A DNA stretch of 8,515 nt, from contig JAGBSQ010000190.1 of the NCBI GenBank assembly GCA_017631775.1, positions 1 to 8,515 on the forward strand, read 5' to 3'. The position numbers and the translations under genes were made by a program. Every line of letters starts with the position of its first letter. Within the stretch, counting starts at the first letter, position 1. The stretch comes from Clostridia bacterium (lineage in GTDB: Bacteria; Bacillota_A; Clostridia; Oscillospirales; CAG-272). Positions 1-7,080 of this stretch are shown piece by piece. The notes beneath the pieces are model-generated. The model did not search any database and was not told the origin of the DNA. It worked only from the letters and a program-made list of their open reading frames with translations.

Positions 1-14
1 AGAAAGGACATCTT

Positions 15-896
15 ATGAGTTCTATCAAAAATCTTGAAGACCGTGCAAAAGAAAAAAATCGCGTGCTCGCTGGCACGCTTTATCTGGTTGCCACACCGAT
101 TGGAAATCTTGCGGATCTTTCCGAGAGAGCGATCAAGGTGCTCTCTGAGGTGGATTTTATTGCGGCTGAGGATACACGCAATTCGATGCGACTTTTGACA
201 CACCTTGGCATTTCGAAGCCGATGGTCTCCTATTTTGAACACAACAAGCGCGAGAGAGGCGAGCAGATTGCCGCACGTCTTGAGAGTGGTGAGAGCTGTG
301 CGCTCATTACCGATGCGGGAACTCCCGCCATCAGCGACCCCGGCGAAGATATGGTCGCTTTGTGTGCCGCACGTGGCATTCCCGTGACCTCTGTCCCCGG
401 CCCTGTGGCTTCGATTGTAGCGCTCACACTTTCGGGTCTTCCGACGGGAAGATTTACGTTTGAGGGCTTTCTTTCGGTCAATAAAGCCGAAAGACGTGCG
501 CATCTTTCGGCTCTTGCGAATGAAACGAGAACAATGCTCTTCCATGAAGCGCCCCACAAATTAGAGGCGACGCTTGACGATTTTGCGCGCATCTTTGGTG
601 AGGATCGCCGCATTGCTATTTGCCGCGAGTTGACCAAAGCGCACGAAGAAATTTTGCGCTTGACTGTTGGCGAGGCAGTTGCTTACTATAAGGAACAAAG
701 CCCACGTGGTGAGTACGTGCTTGTAGTTGAGGGTGCCAAGGATGCCGTTACCTCGAACTTTTGGGATGCGATGGACGTTCCCTCTCACGTGCAACATTAC
801 ATCGATGGCGGCATGGCAAAAATGGATGCCATTAAACAAGTCGCTCGCGACAGAGGCGTGGCGAAAAATGAAATTTATAAGCAGGTTGTAGATTAA
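15..896 (+). CDS. rsmI: 16S rRNA (cytidine(1402)-2'-O)-methyltransferase RsmI
   Basis: RsmI uses S-adenosylmethionine to 2'-O-methylate C1402 in the decoding centre of 16S rRNA, in the cytoplasm. The 293-residue product has the usual family length. It carries the family's N-terminal block LVATPIGNLADL (residues 24-35), then AEDTR (51-55), the SAM-binding-type segment ITDAGTPAISDPG (98-110), VPGPVA (127-132), LSGLPTGRFTFEGFL (139-153) and FHEAPHKL (176-183). A C-terminal helical tail, MAKMDAIKQVARDRGVAKNE (268-287), matches the small helix-turn-helix-like end typical of RsmI. The start is supported by AAAGGA at 3-8, six bases before ATG. About 19 residues precede the first conserved block, so a slightly later start is possible but has no better ribosome binding site. 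It is the only rightward gene here, converges on the lipoprotein genes, and its upstream context lies outside the window. Identification is by motif recognition and is very secure. Confidence 0.96.
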   Translation: MSSIKNLEDRAKEKNRVLAGTLYLVATPIGNLADLSERAIKVLSEVDFIAAEDTRNSMRLLTHLGISKPMVSYFEHNKRERGEQIAARLESGESCALITDAGTPAISDPGEDMVALCAARGIPVTSVPGPVASIVALTLSGLPTGRFTFEGFLSVNKAERRAHLSALANETRTMLFHEAPHKLEATLDDFARIFGEDRRIAICRELTKAHEEILRLTVGEAVAYYKEQSPRGEYVLVVEGAKDAVTSNFWDAMDVPSHVQHYIDGGMAKMDAIKQVARDRGVAKNEIYKQVVD

Positions 897-909
897 AAGA
901 GTAGGCGCG

Positions 910-963
910 CTCTCCTTCCACCGCTATCGCGGTCCCCCTCCCTCCCGGAGGGAGGCAAGAGAG
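910..963. repeat. Double-hairpin intergenic element (possible dispersed palindromic repeat)
   Basis: Directly visible are two adjacent hairpins. ACCGC/GCGGT at 920-924 and 929-933 has a TATC loop. CCTCCCTC/GAGGGAGG at 937-944 and 948-955 has a CCG loop. Outer arms ctctcctt (910-917) and aagagag (957-963) are nearly complementary, so the whole block could form a three-way structure. There is no T-tract, so it is not an ordinary terminator. The layout resembles dispersed intergenic palindromes that I recall from gut Clostridia; with only one copy in this window, calling it a repeat family member is inference. Confidence 0.45.
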
Positions 964-992
964 TTGCACAATCTCCCACATCTTCATTATGC

Positions 993-1031
993 AAAAAAGA
1001 ACCTATCTCGCGCTGAGATAGGTTCTTTTTT
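993..1031. terminator. Bidirectional intrinsic terminator between rsmI and the lipoprotein genes
   Basis: A perfect 17-base inverted repeat (993-1009 with 1015-1031) encloses a 5-base loop GCGCT. The GC-containing core of the stem is flanked by six A on the left and six T on the right, giving a U-tract in whichever direction it is transcribed. It lies about 96 bases after the rsmI stop and one base after the stop codon of the convergent gene, so it should end both transcripts. Confidence 0.93.
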
Positions 1032-1032
1032 G

Positions 1033-1434
1033 TTATTTGCGGAGGTCGATCGAGATTTTTCCTTCCTTTGCAGGGGTGACGGTTTCGACGATGACATAAA
1101 CGGTTTTTCCACTCTCGATGTAGCCGCGGCGCTCGTCAATGCTCTCACCTGCTTTGAGGTTGAAGAGAAGTTCTTTTACGCCAAAAACATCGTAATAAAC
1201 GTTGATTTCGCCTTCTGTAAGCGATGCCTTACATTGAATGCTTCCCTCTTGTCCTTCGCCTTTCATTCTCAACTTCATAACGTAGGTGCCTTCCAATCGG
1301 GAAAAGCTGACGGTGGCGTGGTCTCCCATTTCAGAGCGCACAAACATAAACGCTTTGTAGCTGCTGACATAATTGCAAGAAGTAACCGAAAACAAGAGTG
1401 CTATGCACAAAACGAGCAAAAGAATTCTTTTCAT
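1033..1434 (-). CDS. Small putative lipoprotein of unknown function
   Basis: The 133-residue product starts with a lipoprotein signal peptide: MKR, a hydrophobic stretch, then the lipobox V-T-S with Cys20 as the predicted lipidated residue. I do not recognise the mature domain. It is about 113 residues, predicted beta-rich from alternating patterns such as TYVMKLRMKG and KTVYVIVETV, with many charged residues and no further Cys apart from one near the middle (IQCKAS). The start chosen is the ATG at 1434, because TAAGGAG lies just upstream with good spacing. An in-frame GTG at 1452 would place that ribosome binding site inside the gene and is rejected. It follows the LRR lipoprotein gene after 11 bases and is the last gene of the leftward cluster. 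It is predicted to be anchored on the outer face of the membrane after processing by LspA. The lipoprotein assignment is firm; function is unknown. Confidence 0.85.
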   Translation of the reverse strand: MKRILLLVLCIALLFSVTSCNYVSSYKAFMFVRSEMGDHATVSFSRLEGTYVMKLRMKGEGQEGSIQCKASLTEGEINVYYDVFGVKELLFNLKAGESIDERRGYIESGKTVYVIVETVTPAKEGKISIDLRK

Positions 1435-1445
1435 TTCTTTTCTCC

Positions 1446-2306
1446 TTACCACTTGGTGGGGTTACCGTCAACGAGGTGCCAATAGTTGCCTGTAGAGGTG
1501 GGTTCGTTCTCAGAATAGAAATACACGGTGCAGGATGTAAGTGCGTTTTCGATGATTTCAACGGTTTCGTTTTTGTCATCGTCTATGGTCTTATTCTCAA
1601 CGTGAACAAGCTCCACGCTTTGCCACTCGGCTTCGGTGCCAAGGTAGTAAACGGTGGTCAGCTTGGGGCAATTATCAAATGCCTTTTTGCCAACTGTTTT
1701 GATGGACGTGGGAAGAATGATTGCCTCGAGATTTTCGAATTTTTCGAAGCCGAAGGCAGAGATATTATCATAAGGTGTCGCTTCAAAGCCGGTTGCAAAA
1801 TCGATAAGCGTTGTTTTTTGACGGAAGATGGTCAAAAGTTCTGTAGCGTAATCAACATATTTTTTGCCATCGCGCTCAAAATAGCGCTCAACCGTGCCCA
1901 CTTGCACTTGCAAATCGGACATGGAAACGTTGCCTACCAATGCACCGCCGGAAATAACGAAATTGCCATTTCCGTCAACACTTGCAGAATAATCGCCCAT
2001 TCCCCCCTTGCCGGAAAGATCGTTGGTTTGATCGGTAGAAAGACTATAAACCGTGTAAACAATACCGATGGCGCGTGCCGAACGGGTCTTATCCTTTTCG
2101 ACAAAGGTTTCGATGGGTTGCGTGAGCGCATAGGTGAGCTCGTATCCGTCCTCATAAACAACGGTTACAGATTTTGCATCCTCGCGGATTTCAACTTTTT
2201 TAATGATGGGATTCTCCTCTTTTTGTGTAAGGGATTTGTCGCAACCGCAAAGCAGAAGAGCGACACTCAACACAACCAAAAGGAGAGCTGCGAGTGTTTT
2301 TTTCAT
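1446..2306 (-). CDS. Lipoprotein with BspA-type leucine-rich repeat
   Basis: The 286-residue protein has a signal peptide with lipobox L-C-G before Cys22, so it should be lipidated and held on the outer membrane face. The middle region (about residues 30-180) is unassigned. Residues about 182-234 contain a Treponema/BspA-type LRR_5 unit: FENLEAIILP, then TVGKKAFDNCPKLTTVYYLGT. The C-terminal segment, about 262-286 (YSENEP, then WHLVDGNPTKW), resembles the end that often closes such repeats in clostridial surface proteins. Two ATGs are available. GGAGGA ends one base before the ATG at 2312 but has 7 bases to the ATG at 2306, so 2306 is preferred. If 2312 were used, it would overlap the preceding gene's TGA. 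BspA-like proteins are usually surface or adhesion proteins with many repeats; here one clear unit remains, so a ligand role is inference. It is the fourth gene of the ileS-led cluster. Confidence 0.87.
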   Translation of the reverse strand: MKKTLAALLLVVLSVALLLCGCDKSLTQKEENPIIKKVEIREDAKSVTVVYEDGYELTYALTQPIETFVEKDKTRSARAIGIVYTVYSLSTDQTNDLSGKGGMGDYSASVDGNGNFVISGGALVGNVSMSDLQVQVGTVERYFERDGKKYVDYATELLTIFRQKTTLIDFATGFEATPYDNISAFGFEKFENLEAIILPTSIKTVGKKAFDNCPKLTTVYYLGTEAEWQSVELVHVENKTIDDDKNETVEIIENALTSCTVYFYSENEPTSTGNYWHLVDGNPTKW

Positions 2307-2308
2307 GT

Positions 2309-3304
2309 TCATTCCTCCAAATTTTGATCAGATTTGAACAAAATATCGACTACGTGTTGCATGTTTTGGGGCATGGGAGCCGTAAACTGCATTTTTTTGC
2401 CGGTGCGCGGATGGGTCAGGTGAAGCTCGCCCGCATGCAAGCATTGACCCACGATCGATGCGCGGTGGCGACTTTCAAAGCGTGTATTGGCTCCACCGTA
2501 AACAGCATCGCCAAGAAGCGGATGGCCCACAGATGCCATGTGCACGCGAATTTGGTGCGTTCTTCCTGTTTCGAGCTGGCAGCGCAGGAGTGTGAAGGCG
2601 TTGCCGTCTGCCTCTCCCCTTGCCATGACCGACCAATGGGTAACGGCATCGCGCGAGCGCAATTCGCTATTGTGGATAACCGCCATTTTTTTGCGGTCAA
2701 CGGGATGACGGCCGATAGGCGCATCGACGGTACCGCTCTCTTCGCGGAAATTTCCTACCGCGATTGCGGTATAAATGCGGCTGACATGATGCTCCTTGAG
2801 CTGTGCGGAGAGATTGAGATGCGCCTCATCGTTTTTGGCAACTACCAAAAGTCCGCTCGTATCTTTATCGATGCGATGCACAATGCCCGGGCGAATAACG
2901 CCGCCAACACCCGAAAGTGAGGAACCGCAATGATACAAGAGTGCATTGACAAGTGTGCCTGTGGGGTTGCCTGCGGCAGGATGCACCACCATTCCTATGG
3001 GCTTGTTGACAACGATAATATCATCGTCCTCATAAACGATATCAAGGGGAATATTTTCGGGCAGGGCCTCGGCTGCCTCGGGTTCGGGCAAAGTGATTTC
3101 TACCACGTTACCCTTTCCTATCTTGTAATTTTTTGCTACCGCTTTGCCGTTTACGGTGACGGCGCCCTCTTCGATAAGGCGCGCAGCAGCAGAACGCGTC
3201 AGGTCGGCATTGGTTGCCACAAACTGATCGAGTCGGGTTCCCTTGTCGGCATCCTGCGCCTCTATTGCGAGCAGGTTGCTCTCGCCTTCGTTATTGCTCC
3301 ACAT
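2309..3304 (-). CDS. RluA/RluD-family pseudouridine synthase with S4 domain
   Basis: It converts uridine to pseudouridine in structured RNA, probably 23S rRNA by analogy with RluD; the exact target cannot be read from sequence. With the ATG at 3304 the product is 331 residues. An S4 RNA-binding domain spans about 21-72 (GTRLDQFVA, then ARLIEEGAVTVNGK). The catalytic domain follows, with VVNKPIGMVVHPA (98-110), HRIDKDTSGLLVVAK (143-157, catalytic Asp146), RIYTA (176-180), LETGRTHQIRVHMA (244-257) and HPLLGDAVYG (261-270). The start overlaps the last 14 bases of lspA. A longer reading extends to 3415, but those 37 residues are a Lys/Pro/Arg-rich out-of-frame copy of the lspA tail, so they are rejected. 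No strong ribosome binding site precedes 3304 or the alternative ATG at 3310, suggesting translational coupling. The position after lspA matches B. subtilis ylyB. Family certain, exact start less so. Confidence 0.93.
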   Translation of the reverse strand: MWSNNEGESNLLAIEAQDADKGTRLDQFVATNADLTRSAAARLIEEGAVTVNGKAVAKNYKIGKGNVVEITLPEPEAAEALPENIPLDIVYEDDDIIVVNKPIGMVVHPAAGNPTGTLVNALLYHCGSSLSGVGGVIRPGIVHRIDKDTSGLLVVAKNDEAHLNLSAQLKEHHVSRIYTAIAVGNFREESGTVDAPIGRHPVDRKKMAVIHNSELRSRDAVTHWSVMARGEADGNAFTLLRCQLETGRTHQIRVHMASVGHPLLGDAVYGGANTRFESRHRASIVGQCLHAGELHLTHPRTGKKMQFTAPMPQNMQHVVDILFKSDQNLEE

Positions 3305-3878
3305 TTGCATCGTCTTCGGCTTTTTCTTCGGCTTTTGTCTCGGTCTTTTCTTCGGCTTCTGCTTTTGCAGTTTCCTCGACCTTTGCGCCGGCAGCCACAG
3401 CGGCCTTTTGGGCACGTTCGAGCTTGATTTCTTTTACCAAGTCAATAAAAAGCAAAACGATCATAATGCCCGCGCCTACACAAACGAAGGAATCGGCCAC
3501 GTTGAAAATTGCAAAATCGATGAGTGTGAAATCGATAAAATCAACTACGTAACCCAAGAAGATGCGGTCGATCATATTGCCAATGCCACCGCCAATGATG
3601 AATGCCATGGAGATTTGCATCCAACGGCCCTCGGGACGGTAGCGGAACAGATAAACGGCAAGACCAATAATGGCAAGGGTGGAAAAAACCATAAATACCC
3701 AACGGTGATCCTTGAGCATGCCAAATGCCATGCCTGTGTTTTCGGCATAGGTAAAGTGCAAGACCTCACGCCACAAGGGGAAGGATGCCTCACCCTGCAA
3801 GAAAACAACCGCCAACCATTTGGTAACCTGATCCAAACAGATAATGCCTGCAATAATGGCGATTAATACAATGGTCAT
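3291..3878 (-). CDS. lspA: Lipoprotein signal peptidase (signal peptidase II) with extended C-terminal tail
   Basis: LspA is a membrane aspartic protease that cuts the signal peptide just before the lipidated Cys of prolipoproteins. The 195-residue product shows the family's landmarks: CLDQVTKWL (14-22), YAENTGMAFG (44-53), GGGIGNMIDR (96-105), VVDFID (111-116) and FNVADS (125-130). Asp113 and Asp129 correspond to the catalytic pair; Asp16 and Asp104 are also conserved. Four hydrophobic segments are evident, near 2-16, 60-77, 88-103 and 131-148. The start is the ATG at 3878, seven bases after AAGGAG; upstream in-frame codons to 3959 lack family similarity. Typical LspA ends near 150-165 residues; here about 40 extra residues (158-195) form a low-complexity Ala/Glu/Lys tail, predicted cytoplasmic. 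Its end overlaps the next gene. Two genes with lipoboxes lie downstream in the same cluster. Confidence 0.95.
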   Translation of the reverse strand: MTIVLIAIIAGIICLDQVTKWLAVVFLQGEASFPLWREVLHFTYAENTGMAFGMLKDHRWVFMVFSTLAIIGLAVYLFRYRPEGRWMQISMAFIIGGGIGNMIDRIFLGYVVDFIDFTLIDFAIFNVADSFVCVGAGIMIVLLFIDLVKEIKLERAQKAAVAAGAKVEETAKAEAEEKTETKAEEKAEDDANVEQ

Positions 3879-3920
3879 AAAAATTCTCCTTTCTCTTTTT
3901 AGGGAAAGATAGTGCGAGGA

Positions 3921-3944
3921 GGGACACTTTTTGCAAAGAGTCCC
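3921..3944 (-). other. RNA hairpin in the ileS-lspA intergenic gap
   Basis: On the - strand transcript, GGGACTCTTT and AAAGTGTCCC pair over ten positions with one internal mismatch, closed by a GCAA loop of the stable GNRA class. It lies in the 84-base gap between the ileS stop and the lspA start. No T-tract follows, so it is not an intrinsic terminator. A role in mRNA processing or stability, which would separate ileS and lspA expression, is only inference. Confidence 0.5.
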
Positions 3945-3962
3945 TTCCCCAACTGTCAATTA

Positions 3963-6776
3963 TTATTTCAAAATGTCGCGGCAACGAGCGCAGATAAATC
4001 CACCCTCGCCATCATCTTCACCCTCGGTGGAGAAGCTCCAGCAACGGTCACACTTGCAACCGTCGGCAGGCTCAACCAGCACTGCGAGTTGGCTCTCTTC
4101 GCCACAGTAAGCGTTCTCGGGAGCGTCGGTAGCCTCTACCTTAACACCGGAAACGATGAATACGGTGGTGAGTTCGGTGCCAAAAGCGTTCAGGAGTGCG
4201 AGCACTTCCTCGTTCTTGGTGTAAATGGTGATCTTTGCTTCAAGCGACTTACCAACCAGCTTCTCTGCTCTGGCAATTTCAAGCGCCTTCATAACGTCAT
4301 CGCGAACTTCAAAGAGCTTGTTCCACTTTTCTGCGATGTCGGAGAAGCAAAGGGATTCGTCATATGCGGGCATATCGTTGAGGAATACGCTCTCGCACTT
4401 ATCCTCTGTCTTGTGAGGAATTGCTTGCCACATCTCTTCTGCGGTGAAGGAGATGATGGGAGCGAGCAGACGAACCAAACCGGAGAGAACAAAGTACATA
4501 GCGGTTTGTGCGCTGCGACGAGGTGCACCGGTGGTCTTGCCGGTGTATACGCGATCCTTGGTGATATCAACGTAGAGCTTGGAAAGCTCGGTGGTGCAGA
4601 AGTTGTTGATTGCATGATATGCTACGTGGAATTCGTAGGTATCGTATGCGGTCTTAACGGTCTTGGTCAAATCATTCATTGCGGAAATAACCCAACGGTC
4701 GATTTCAAAGAGCTCGTCAAATGCAACAGCATCGGTATCGGGATTGAAATCGTTGAGGTTTGCAATGAGGATACGAACGGTGTTACGAATCTTGCGGTAA
4801 GCATCGGAGAGTTGCTTAAAGATCACGTCGGAAACGCGAACGTCTACGCGGTAATCGGAGGATGCTACCCACAGACGAACAAGGTCGGAGCCGTACTTTG
4901 CAACGATATCCGAAGGAACGATAACGTTACCCAAGGACTTGTGCATTGCCTTGCCCTCACCGTCAACTACCCAACCGTGGGTCAGGACGGTTTTGTAAGG
5001 TGCTTGCGCGTTGCCGGTGGAGCCAACTGCCGTCAGGAGCGAGGATTGGAACCAGCCTCTGTATTGGTCGGCACCCTCAAGATACATATCTGCGGGCCAA
5101 CGTTGCTCGGGGTTGTTCTCCATAACTGCGAAGTGAGAGGAACCGGAGTCGAACCAACCATCAAGGGTGTCGGTTTCGGTGGTAAAGGTCTTGCCGCCAC
5201 ATTCGGGGCATACGAAGCCTTCGGGCAGAAGCTCTGCAGCACTCTTTTCGTACCAGATGTTAGAGCCGTTCTCGGCAAAGAGGTTTGCTACGCGCTCGAT
5301 GGTCTCATCGTTGCAAATAGGCTTCTTGCAGCAATCGCAATAGAATACAGGAATGGGCAGACCCCAGTGACGTTGACGGGAAATGCACCAGTCAGCTCTT
5401 TCGCGAACCATTTGCTTGATGCGGTCGCCGCCCCATTCAGGGAGCCATTCTACCTTTTCGCAAGCTTCAACTGCTTCGTTCTTAAATGCATCTACCGAGC
5501 AGAACCATTGAGGAGTTGCACGGAAGATGATGGGGTTCTTACATCTCCAGCAGTGAGGATACTCGTGCTCGATCTCGGCAGACGCAAAGAGTGCACCGGT
5601 CTCCTTCATGTCAGCGAGAATTGCCTCGTTGGATTTGTCATAGCGCAGGCCTGCGAACTTGCCTGCCTCTTCGGTTTGGTAACCTCTATCGTCTACGGGA
5701 ACGAGAGGAGGCAGACCGTAGCGACGGCAGGTAACGTTATCGTCTGCACCAAAACCGCCTGCGGTGTGTACACAACCGGTACCGCTCTCCATGGTAACGT
5801 AATCAGCAACTACAACAAGGCTGTCACGGTCAAGGAAGGGATGTTGCGCGGTCATGTATTCAAAGTCCTTACCTGCACGGCGGTCGAGAACCTCATAGCT
5901 CTCAATGCCACCCTCAAGCATGGTCTTGCCGCAAAGTGCCTCGGCTACGATGTAGCACTCGCCGTTGTCGGCCTTAACGATTACATAGGTCTCCTCGGGG
6001 TTGAGCGCGATTGCTTGGTTGCCGGGAAGGGTCCATGTGGTGGTTGTCCAAATGATGAAGTAGGTCTTGTTGACGTCGCAAAGGCTTGCGAGCTTGCCTT
6101 GATCATCTTTTACTTGGAACTTAACATAGATAGAGGTGCAGGGGTCGGTTTGGTACTCGATCTCTGCTTCTGCCAATGCGGTCTCATCGTTGGGGCACCA
6201 GTAAACCGGCTTGAGGCCCTTGTAGATGTAACCCTTTTTATACATTTCTCCGAATACGCGGATCTCGCGTGCTTCAAAGGTCTTATTCATTGTCAGATAG
6301 GGGCGCTCCCAATCGGCAACGATACCTAGACGAATGAATTGCTCCATTTGCTTATCAACAAAATCTTGTGCAAACTTGTGGCAAGCATTGCGGAACTCGG
6401 GAATAGACATGCTCTTGCGGTTGAGCTTGTTCTGCTTGATGATGGCAGACTCGATGGGCATACCGTGGTTATCCCAACCGGGAGTAAAGGGTACGCGATA
6501 CCCCGACATTGCATGAGACTTGTTGATAAAATCCTTGAGGATCTTGTTCAGGGCGTGGCCCATGTGAATATTGCCGTTGGAGAAAGGAGGGCCGTCGTGC
6601 AGAATGTAGAGCGGCTTTTCCTTGCTGTTTTCCTGCATTTTGTTATACAGGTCGATGGATTCCCAATACTTGAGCATTTCGGGCTCGCGTTGCGGAAGTC
6701 CCGCACGCATCGGGAACTCTGTGGTGGGCAGGTTTAATGAACTTGTGTAATCCTTTGCCATTTTCTTAAACTCCAT
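3963..6776 (-). CDS. ileS: Isoleucine--tRNA ligase
   Basis: This class I synthetase charges tRNA-Ile using ATP in the cytoplasm and hydrolyses mischarged Val-tRNA. Its 937 residues are normal for a bacterial IleS. The Rossmann HIGH motif is GNIHMGHA (68-75). The CP1 editing domain contains WTTTTWTLPGN (243-253) and HTAGGFGADD (337-346) with the editing Asp346. WFDSGSSH is at 541-548. The KMSKS loop reads AMHKS (610-614), keeping the second Lys613. Internal Cys pairs (C480/C483 and C523/C526) and a C-terminal zinc-finger set C909-x2-C912 and C929-x2-C932 are present. The anticodon-binding helical domain lies at about 690-840. The ATG at 6776 has AAGGA nine bases upstream. A second ATG at 6761, with GGAG nine bases upstream, would shorten it by five residues and fits the family N-terminus equally well. 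It is the first gene after a T-box leader and is followed by lspA after 84 bases. Confidence 0.97.
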   Translation of the reverse strand: MEFKKMAKDYTSSLNLPTTEFPMRAGLPQREPEMLKYWESIDLYNKMQENSKEKPLYILHDGPPFSNGNIHMGHALNKILKDFINKSHAMSGYRVPFTPGWDNHGMPIESAIIKQNKLNRKSMSIPEFRNACHKFAQDFVDKQMEQFIRLGIVADWERPYLTMNKTFEAREIRVFGEMYKKGYIYKGLKPVYWCPNDETALAEAEIEYQTDPCTSIYVKFQVKDDQGKLASLCDVNKTYFIIWTTTTWTLPGNQAIALNPEETYVIVKADNGECYIVAEALCGKTMLEGGIESYEVLDRRAGKDFEYMTAQHPFLDRDSLVVVADYVTMESGTGCVHTAGGFGADDNVTCRRYGLPPLVPVDDRGYQTEEAGKFAGLRYDKSNEAILADMKETGALFASAEIEHEYPHCWRCKNPIIFRATPQWFCSVDAFKNEAVEACEKVEWLPEWGGDRIKQMVRERADWCISRQRHWGLPIPVFYCDCCKKPICNDETIERVANLFAENGSNIWYEKSAAELLPEGFVCPECGGKTFTTETDTLDGWFDSGSSHFAVMENNPEQRWPADMYLEGADQYRGWFQSSLLTAVGSTGNAQAPYKTVLTHGWVVDGEGKAMHKSLGNVIVPSDIVAKYGSDLVRLWVASSDYRVDVRVSDVIFKQLSDAYRKIRNTVRILIANLNDFNPDTDAVAFDELFEIDRWVISAMNDLTKTVKTAYDTYEFHVAYHAINNFCTTELSKLYVDITKDRVYTGKTTGAPRRSAQTAMYFVLSGLVRLLAPIISFTAEEMWQAIPHKTEDKCESVFLNDMPAYDESLCFSDIAEKWNKLFEVRDDVMKALEIARAEKLVGKSLEAKITIYTKNEEVLALLNAFGTELTTVFIVSGVKVEATDAPENAYCGEESQLAVLVEPADGCKCDRCWSFSTEGEDDGEGGFICARCRDILK

Positions 6777-6823
6777 TATTTTCTATCCTTGCGGATTATT
6801 TTACGATTTTTATGCCGTGAAAC

Positions 6824-6858
6824 AAAAAACGCCCCACAGCAACAACTGCTGTGAGACG
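6824..6858 (-). terminator. Regulatory terminator of the ileS T-box leader
   Basis: On the - strand a 12-base-pair stem (CGTCTCACAGCA with TGCTGTGGGGCG, including U-G pairs) closes a 5-base loop and is followed by six T (positions 6829 to 6824). Its left arm includes CTCAC (6851-6855), which is also needed by the antiterminator, so the two structures exclude each other. This is the expected premature-stop signal when tRNA-Ile is charged. Confidence 0.93.
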
Positions 6859-7075
6859 GAAAGCTCCGCGGTACCACTCACCTTCGCCAATTGGCGCACT
6901 CGAGGGACAAACATCCCTTAACCCTTAACGCAGGCATACGGATGCAGCTACACAGGCACTCCCCTTCACCGCACCGACTCAAAAGTGATTCCCTCTGTTT
7001 ACTCTCCATGTGCTCGCACCGATCGCACACTCTCTGCAGAATTTCAACAAAGGCCGTCTTTTTCATCGCCATTCC
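6824..7075 (-). promoter_or_regulatory. T-box riboswitch leader, isoleucine-specific, controlling ileS
   Basis: T-box leaders bind a specific tRNA: the specifier codon pairs with the anticodon, and an uncharged CCA end pairs with the T-box bulge, preventing termination. Here the T-box core TGGTACCGCG lies at 6876-6867. The antiterminator can be drawn: GTGAG (6881-6877) pairs with CTCAC (6855-6851), the bulge TGGTACC (6876-6870) is exactly seven bases, and GCGGA/TCCGT (6869-6865 with 6860-6856) closes on a GCTT loop. Upstream, Stem I signals include AGAGAG near 7040-7035 and GGTGCGAGCAC near 7022-7012. A candidate specifier ATC lies at 6989-6987 in the context GGAATCAC, reading isoleucine. The alternative terminator follows. 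The 5' end is estimated from the promoter. Uncharged tRNA-Ile should switch on ileS and probably the genes downstream. Confidence 0.95.
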
Positions 7076-7080
7076 TATGT

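Noticed and set aside
964..1485. A 173-codon open frame on the + strand starting inside the terminator region
   Set aside because: It would have to be translated through the terminator hairpin and is antisense to the small lipoprotein gene; no ribosome binding site supports it.
1900..2000. Possible calcium-binding loop (DGNGNF) in the LRR lipoprotein
   Set aside because: It lacks the spacing and acidic residues of an EF-hand or dockerin loop.
1398..2327. A 309-codon open frame on the + strand
   Set aside because: It is antisense to the LRR lipoprotein gene, which has a signal peptide, lipobox, repeat motif and ribosome binding site.
3305..3415. N-terminal extension of the pseudouridine synthase
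   Set aside because: These codons are the lspA tail read in another frame, giving a Lys/Pro/Arg-rich run absent from the family.
3879..3959. N-terminal extension of LspA
   Set aside because: The ATG at 3878 has an excellent ribosome binding site and begins the first membrane segment; the extra codons match nothing in the family and overlap the intergenic hairpin.
3912..6329. An 805-codon open frame on the + strand
   Set aside because: It lies entirely opposite ileS, its translation shows no family features, and ileS on the other strand is unmistakable; it results from codon bias of the real gene.
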